NCBI RefSeq assembly: GCF_000964545.1
Contig: NZ_BBVD01000008.1
Location: 186,001-250,000 of the forward strand
Reading direction: 5' to 3'
Length of the DNA: 64,000 bases
DNA from: Comamonas thiooxydans
Lineage (GTDB): Bacteria; Pseudomonadota; Gammaproteobacteria; Burkholderiales; Burkholderiaceae_C
The translations under genes were made by a program, and so were the position numbers. Under the pieces are notes generated by a model. It made no database searches. It was not told the DNA's origin and saw only the letters and a program-made list of their open reading frames with translations. Of this stretch, positions 59,969-64,000 are shown one piece after another; the stretch's first letter is position 1, and the number at the start of each line of letters is the position of its first letter.

Positions 59969-60571
59969 ATGACCTTGAAGCACACGATTCTCATCATCCC
60001 CGGCCTGCGCGACCATGTGGAAGAGCACTGGCAGACGCTGCTGGCCAAGGAGCTGACTGCGCAGTCCGTCCCCTGCGTCACCGTGCCACCGCTGGAGCAG
60101 GACAAGCTCAGCTGCCAGGCCCGCCTGGACGCGATCGACCGTGCACTGGACAGCATCGACGGCCCCGTCATCATCGTGGCACACAGCGCCGGCTGCATGA
60201 TGGTCGCGCACTGGGCGCTGCGCCGAGCCCGTCCCATTCTCGGAGCCTTGCTTGCAGCCCCCGCCGATGTGGAAACCCAGATGCCTGCCGGCTACCCCCC
60301 CAAGGATGTGCTGGCAGCCCACGGCTGGACGCCCATCCCGCGCCAGCGCCTGCCGTTTCCCACACTGCTGGCAGCCAGCAGCAATGACCCGCTGACCCAG
60401 TTGGAGCGCGCGCGCGGCTTTGCGCGCGACTGGGGGAGCGAGCTGGTGGAGCTGGGCCCCCAGGGCCACCTGAACCCGGCCTCGGGCCACGGCCCCTGGC
60501 CGCAGGCAAAACAGCTGATCGAGGATTTGCAGGCTCGGATCGAAGCCCGACAGCCCGAGCCAACGGCCTGA
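59969..60571 (+). CDS. RBBP9/YdeN-family alpha/beta hydrolase
   Basis: A 200-residue serine hydrolase. The nucleophile Ser73 is in VAHSAGCMMVAHW, the Asp in ASSNDPLTQLE and the His in LGPQGHLNPASGHGPWP, the last being a near-invariant RBBP9 signature. It starts 15 bases after the dioxygenase and is probably in the same operon. The physiological ester or amide is unknown. Confidence 0.88.
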   Translation: MTLKHTILIIPGLRDHVEEHWQTLLAKELTAQSVPCVTVPPLEQDKLSCQARLDAIDRALDSIDGPVIIVAHSAGCMMVAHWALRRARPILGALLAAPADVETQMPAGYPPKDVLAAHGWTPIPRQRLPFPTLLAASSNDPLTQLERARGFARDWGSELVELGPQGHLNPASGHGPWPQAKQLIEDLQARIEARQPEPTA

Positions 60572-60670
60572 ACCGCCCGAAGACCATCACGATGAATGCG
60601 CAGCCACCCACAAGATATAAAAGGTGCGCGCAGATGGGGAGCCAGATCTCCCCATTGAAGGAGACAAGCA

Positions 60671-61708
60671 ATGAAGGCAACGACACCCGCCTCACGCAAT
60701 TCAGTGGATACCGCAGGTTCTCGCGCACTGCGCCGGAAACTAGGCCTGGCCGTCATGGCCGTGGCCGCCAGCCTGGCCCTGCCCGCACAGGCCGAGCAGA
60801 CCGTGAACTGGCCGACCAAGCCCATACGCCTGATCGTCACCGGGCCTGCCGGAGGCACGGCTGACACCCTGGCCCGCCTGCTGGCAGAGGGCATGCAGCA
60901 AGAGCTCAAGCAGCCCGTGATCGTGGAGTCCAAGGCCGGAGCCTCGGGGGCCATCGGCATCCAGGACCTCAAGTCCCATGGCAAAAACGGCTACACCTTT
61001 CTGGTGATTCAGGACGGAGCACTGAGCGAGGCGCCCCTGGCCCAGAAAGTCAGTTTCGACCCGTTCAAGGACCTGACGCCGCTGGCCCAGCTCACACGCA
61101 CCGGACTGGTCATGGTCGCCAACAAGGATCTGCCGTTCCAGACCCTGCCCGAATTCATCAGCTACGCCAGACAGCAACGCGACGGCGTGGACTTTGCCTC
61201 CTACGCCACGGGCCTGAAGGGTCACACCTCGGGCATGCTGCTGGGCCAGTTGGCCAAGATCAATATGCGCCATGTGGGCTACAAGGGCTCGCCCCCTGCT
61301 CTGGTGGACCTCATGGGCGGCCATGTCCCGGTGATGTTCGATGGCGTCACCACTTCGCTACCCCTGATTCGCAGCGGCAAGATCAAGGCGCTGGCAGTCG
61401 TCTACCCGAGCCGCCTGCAGACTTTGCCAGAGGTGCCGACCTTCACGGAGCTGGGCTACCCCCAGCTTTCCAAACCAGGCTGGTTTGCCGTGTGGTCCCA
61501 TCCTCAAACCCCGGCAGCCATCCAGCAGAAGCTGCGGGACGTGGCGCTGGCACATTTCCGCAAGGAGTCCGTGCTCAAACAGCTCGCCACGGTGGGCATG
61601 GAGCCCGGCCAGCCCCTTACCACGGCAGAAATGACGGCCGACCTCAAAGAGGCCAGCCGCAAGCAGGCAGCCCTGCTCAAGTCCATAGGCTACAAGCCAG
61701 AAAACTGA
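60671..61708 (+). CDS. Bug/TctC-type solute-binding protein, second copy
   Basis: A 345-residue periplasmic binding protein with a long N-region before the signal peptide (LGLAVMAVAASLALPAQAEQ). Typical marks are WPTKPIRLIVTGPAGGTADT and VIVESKAGASGAIGIQDLKS. It differs clearly from the copy at 56833. AAGGAG precedes the ATG. It probably supplies the substrate of the neighbouring dioxygenase and hydrolase. Confidence 0.92.
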   Translation: MKATTPASRNSVDTAGSRALRRKLGLAVMAVAASLALPAQAEQTVNWPTKPIRLIVTGPAGGTADTLARLLAEGMQQELKQPVIVESKAGASGAIGIQDLKSHGKNGYTFLVIQDGALSEAPLAQKVSFDPFKDLTPLAQLTRTGLVMVANKDLPFQTLPEFISYARQQRDGVDFASYATGLKGHTSGMLLGQLAKINMRHVGYKGSPPALVDLMGGHVPVMFDGVTTSLPLIRSGKIKALAVVYPSRLQTLPEVPTFTELGYPQLSKPGWFAVWSHPQTPAAIQQKLRDVALAHFRKESVLKQLATVGMEPGQPLTTAEMTADLKEASRKQAALLKSIGYKPEN

Positions 61709-61944
61709 GGCCCGGGTCCTTGAGCAGTTGCCCTCAAGCTGCTCCATTACTTATCTGATTCAAGACCTCTGCCCGGTGCCCCCTTGGCACCGTGGGCGGC
61801 CGCACCCGGCTCAAGTCCTTTGGCGGGATTAGAGCTGGGGGCTTGCCTGCGCCCTCAACCCATCCCCAGGCCCGGCCTTGCCCTGCTGTGTTTTTCGTCG
61901 GTTTGCTATCAGGCATCTTTTTTCAACGGTTCAAGGAGACATGA

Positions 61945-63057
61945 ATGACTACAAAAAAAATGGCTTTCAATGCGCTGAGCGCTCTCGCATGCACGCTGGC
62001 GCCGCTGGCGGCCTCGGCACAATCCTCTGTGCAGGTCTATGGCGTGGTGGATATGGCCGTATCCAATTACCGCGGCGCTGGCGCAGGCTCGCGTCAGATG
62101 CTGACCTCCAGCGGCAATCAGGCCAGCCGCCTGGGCTTCAAGGGCCGTGAAGATCTCGGCAGCGGTCTGGCCGCCGGCTTTGATCTGGAAGCGGGTCTCA
62201 ATACCGACAACGGCACCGGCCAGGCCTCCAACACCAACAACCAGCCTTCGGGGGCAGGCAGCAGCAACGGTCTGAGCTTCAACCGCAAGGCCCTGGTCTA
62301 TCTGCAGAGCAAGCAATGGGGCGAGGTACGTCTGGGCCGCGACTATGTGCCCGCCTTCTGGAACATGTTCAACTACGACCCCTTTCGCCTGGGCGTGGGC
62401 ATGAGCCTGCATGTGCTGCACGGCACCACTGTGACGGGCTTTCGGGCATCGAACAGCATTGGCTACTTCTCGCCCGGCTGCTCCAGCTCCAGTTGCAAAG
62501 GCCTGTTCTATCAGTTGATGACTGCATTCGGTGAAAACGATGCCGGCCCCAACCGCCAGGACGGCCGCGTCTATGGTGCACGCCTGGGCTATGGAGGCGA
62601 GAACTGGGATGCAGCCGTCGCCATCACGTCCACCAAGAACCGTGCCGCCGACGATTACAGACAGATCAATGCCGCCGCATCCTACCTCTGGGAAGGCCAC
62701 CGCCTCATGGTTCTGGCTGCCGATCACCGCACCGGCAACCGCCTGGCAGGTCTGGACAATGCCGACCATGTACGCTACTGGCAGCTGGGTGCCATCTGGA
62801 AGGTCGGCAATGGCAATATCCCCATGAGCTTCATGCGCCTGAACCGCAATGACAACAGCGGCAGCAGCTCCAACAAGTACGCCGTGGGTTATGTGCACAA
62901 CCTCTCCAAGCGCACCGCACTCTACGGCACCTATGCCTATGTAGACAACCGCGGCAGCATCAACCTGCCGGTGGCCACGGGCGCGCTGCAAGGCCCGATT
63001 CCAGTCGCAGGCGGCAATGCTTCAGGCTTTGACATCGGCATTCGCCACACGTTCTGA
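61945..63057 (+). CDS. Gram-negative porin (beta-proteobacterial type)
   Basis: A 370-residue outer-membrane trimeric porin. A signal peptide is cut near AASAQSS, followed by the typical first strand SVQVYGVVDMAVSNYRG and the segment SRLGFKGREDLGSGLAAGFD. The C-terminal strand ends FDIGIRHTF with the terminal Phe. AAGGAG lies upstream. It may be the outer-membrane entry for the substrates of the preceding genes. Confidence 0.94.
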   Translation: MTTKKMAFNALSALACTLAPLAASAQSSVQVYGVVDMAVSNYRGAGAGSRQMLTSSGNQASRLGFKGREDLGSGLAAGFDLEAGLNTDNGTGQASNTNNQPSGAGSSNGLSFNRKALVYLQSKQWGEVRLGRDYVPAFWNMFNYDPFRLGVGMSLHVLHGTTVTGFRASNSIGYFSPGCSSSSCKGLFYQLMTAFGENDAGPNRQDGRVYGARLGYGGENWDAAVAITSTKNRAADDYRQINAAASYLWEGHRLMVLAADHRTGNRLAGLDNADHVRYWQLGAIWKVGNGNIPMSFMRLNRNDNSGSSSNKYAVGYVHNLSKRTALYGTYAYVDNRGSINLPVATGALQGPIPVAGGNASGFDIGIRHTF

Positions 63058-63131
63058 GTCCAACCCATGGCAACCGGCGCCTGCCGGTTGCCGGTTGCCG
63101 GCCAGAGGACATCAATCCTGAAACCATAGAA

Positions 63132-63164
63132 GAAGGCCCGCAGAGAAAATCTGCGGGCCTTTTT
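63132..63164 (+). terminator. Terminator after the porin gene
   Basis: AAGGCCCGCAGA/TCTGCGGGCCTT around a short loop ends in T5. Confidence 0.88.
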
Positions 63165-63191
63165 CAGCGCACATCGGCGCTCGATGGAGTA

Positions 63192-63542
63192 TCAGCAGTT
63201 GTCAGGCGGTTTGAGCCAGAGCAGTCCCTCTCTGACAAGAACTTCGTAGAGAGGAATCGTCATCTGCGGCGATGCCGTGCACTTGCCGCTGCGGATATCG
63301 AACTTGAGTCCATGCGCGGGGCAGCTCAGCACATGGGCATCGCAATTGCCGCCGGCCATGGAGGCACCCGCATGCGGGCAGCTGTTCTCCAAGGCATAGA
63401 ACTCGCCTTCGACATTCAGCAGCAAGATGCTCTGGCCACCAGGCGTGAAGACCAGCTTTCGCCCGCCAGGCGGCAAGTCCCGCACGACACCGGCGGCCAG
63501 CAATGCGGTATCAGGCGAAGATGCTGTCGGCAACACGGGCAT
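63192..63542 (-). CDS. Rieske [2Fe-2S] ferredoxin-like protein
   Basis: A 116-residue Rieske protein. The cluster ligands are Cys55 and His57 (NSCPHAGAS) and Cys74 and His77 (LSCPAHGLKFD). No signal or membrane segment, so it is a soluble electron-transfer component of the NirD/BphF type. It overlaps the end of the following (upstream on this strand) DsbA-family gene by 32 bases, so the two are probably coupled. Confidence 0.88.
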   Translation of the reverse strand: MPVLPTASSPDTALLAAGVVRDLPPGGRKLVFTPGGQSILLLNVEGEFYALENSCPHAGASMAGGNCDAHVLSCPAHGLKFDIRSGKCTASPQMTIPLYEVLVREGLLWLKPPDNC

Positions 63543-64000
63543 GCTCCATGGCGCGCAGCAGCTCCGCGGGCGCCACAGCGCCCGTCACCTGCAGACGCTG
63601 GTTGAACACCATATGCGGCACGCCGCCGGCGTGGCCCGCCTCGCTTTGGTAGCGCAGTGCATCAAAGCGGGAAGGATTCCAGTCCAGTGCTGCCGAGTGC
63701 GCCAGTTGCTGCAGCACCATGACCGAGCCTATATCGCGGCCCTGCACAAAGTAAGCGGCAAAGATGGACTCCACAAAGCGGATCATGGATTCGCCATCGA
63801 GCAGAGTCTGGGCGTAGTTGACCAACGCACAAACCAGGCGCGTGCTGGGGAAGGTTTCAATCAGCGCATGATTGATCTGCAGGCCCGCCGCGTGGGCCGC
63901 CGAACGCACCTGGGCACGGCGAACCTCCACGGCCCTGGGACCGCCCAGCCTGGCTTCGTAGAAGGCCTGGTAAGGCACTCCATGCTCCGGGATCTGGGGC
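63511..64000 (-). CDS. DsbA-family oxidoreductase (FrnE/HCCA-isomerase-like), N-terminus cut by window edge
   Basis: The last 163 residues of a DsbA-fold protein related to FrnE and 2-hydroxychromene-2-carboxylate isomerases. Visible parts are TFPSTRLVCALVNYAQTLLD, VESIFAAYFVQGRDIGSVMV and the cis-proline region GVPHMVFNQRLQVTGAVAPA, typical of the C-terminal thioredoxin half. The CxxC or equivalent active site lies outside the window. The frame is open through base 64000. Confidence 0.8.
   Translation of the reverse strand, partial: PQIPEHGVPYQAFYEARLGGPRAVEVRRAQVRSAAHAAGLQINHALIETFPSTRLVCALVNYAQTLLDGESMIRFVESIFAAYFVQGRDIGSVMVLQQLAHSAALDWNPSRFDALRYQSEAGHAGGVPHMVFNQRLQVTGAVAPAELLRAMEHARVADSIFA

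Noticed and set aside
1..64000. CRISPR arrays, complete insertion sequences, rRNA genes
   Set aside because: No regularly spaced direct repeats, no intact transposase and no rRNA-like sequence were seen on either strand.

Overview
The window reads as a chromosomal segment of a betaproteobacterium of the Comamonadaceae, most like Comamonas (C. testosteroni / C. thiooxydans group). This rests on the high-GC coding style, the exbB-exbD and lpxK-Trm112-kdsB-adk blocks, several Bug/TctC-type binding proteins, a 3-keto-5-aminohexanoate cleavage enzyme, a complete sox thiosulfate-oxidation cluster and TTTTGATAGC-type dispersed repeats. The species assignment is inference; no alignment was run.

Layout. 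1-13150: xseA (cut by the left edge), exbB-exbD, a DyP peroxidase, tRNA-Val(GAC), a START-like protein, a CHAD protein, an aldo/keto reductase with a divergent LysR regulator, a GntP-type permease, then lpxK-Trm112-kdsB-adk. 13330-15655: asparaginase and lexA with its own SOS box. 16075-28600: an accessory, gene-sparse stretch with two near-duplicate universal stress proteins, many small unknown proteins, a heme-binding barrel protein, an amidohydrolase with an outer-membrane protein, a Gln-rich mini-protein next to a PRC-barrel protein, a 36-bp tandem repeat, scattered 41-bp repeats, and a cluster of tiny membrane ORFs behind two tandem LexA boxes. 28900-32234: two membrane diguanylate cyclases around a DUF1275 protein. 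32480-33140: remnants of an integrative element (AlpA-like and integrase fragments).

33282-42026 is housekeeping: D-2-hydroxyacid dehydrogenase, an unknown acidic protein, holC, pepA, divergent lptF-lptG, a CbiX-like chelatase, a CysB-type regulator and an aminotransferase. 42143-52997 is the sulfur-oxidation locus. Read leftward from 52054 it holds an MBL-fold protein, a thioredoxin, cytochrome c, soxC, soxD, soxY, soxZ, soxA, soxX, soxB and a YeeE/YedE transporter, with a DsrE-like gene divergent and an ArsR-type (SoxR/BigR-like) repressor nearby. SoxAX loads thiosulfate onto SoxYZ, SoxB releases sulfate and SoxCD oxidises the remaining sulfane sulfur, so the set can take thiosulfate fully to sulfate.

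53232-64000 holds a Nudix hydrolase, an MBL hydrolase, a BKACE enzyme and what looks like a catabolic module: two Bug proteins, a TauD/TfdA dioxygenase, an alpha/beta hydrolase, a porin, an AraC regulator, a Rieske ferredoxin and a DsbA-family protein cut by the right edge.

The most unusual signal is at 26324-27055: a sigma70-like promoter, two LexA boxes with correct spacing, and then several very short hydrophobic reading frames. This resembles the architecture of SOS-induced small membrane toxins or division inhibitors (TisB, SidA), but no sequence match to those is claimed.
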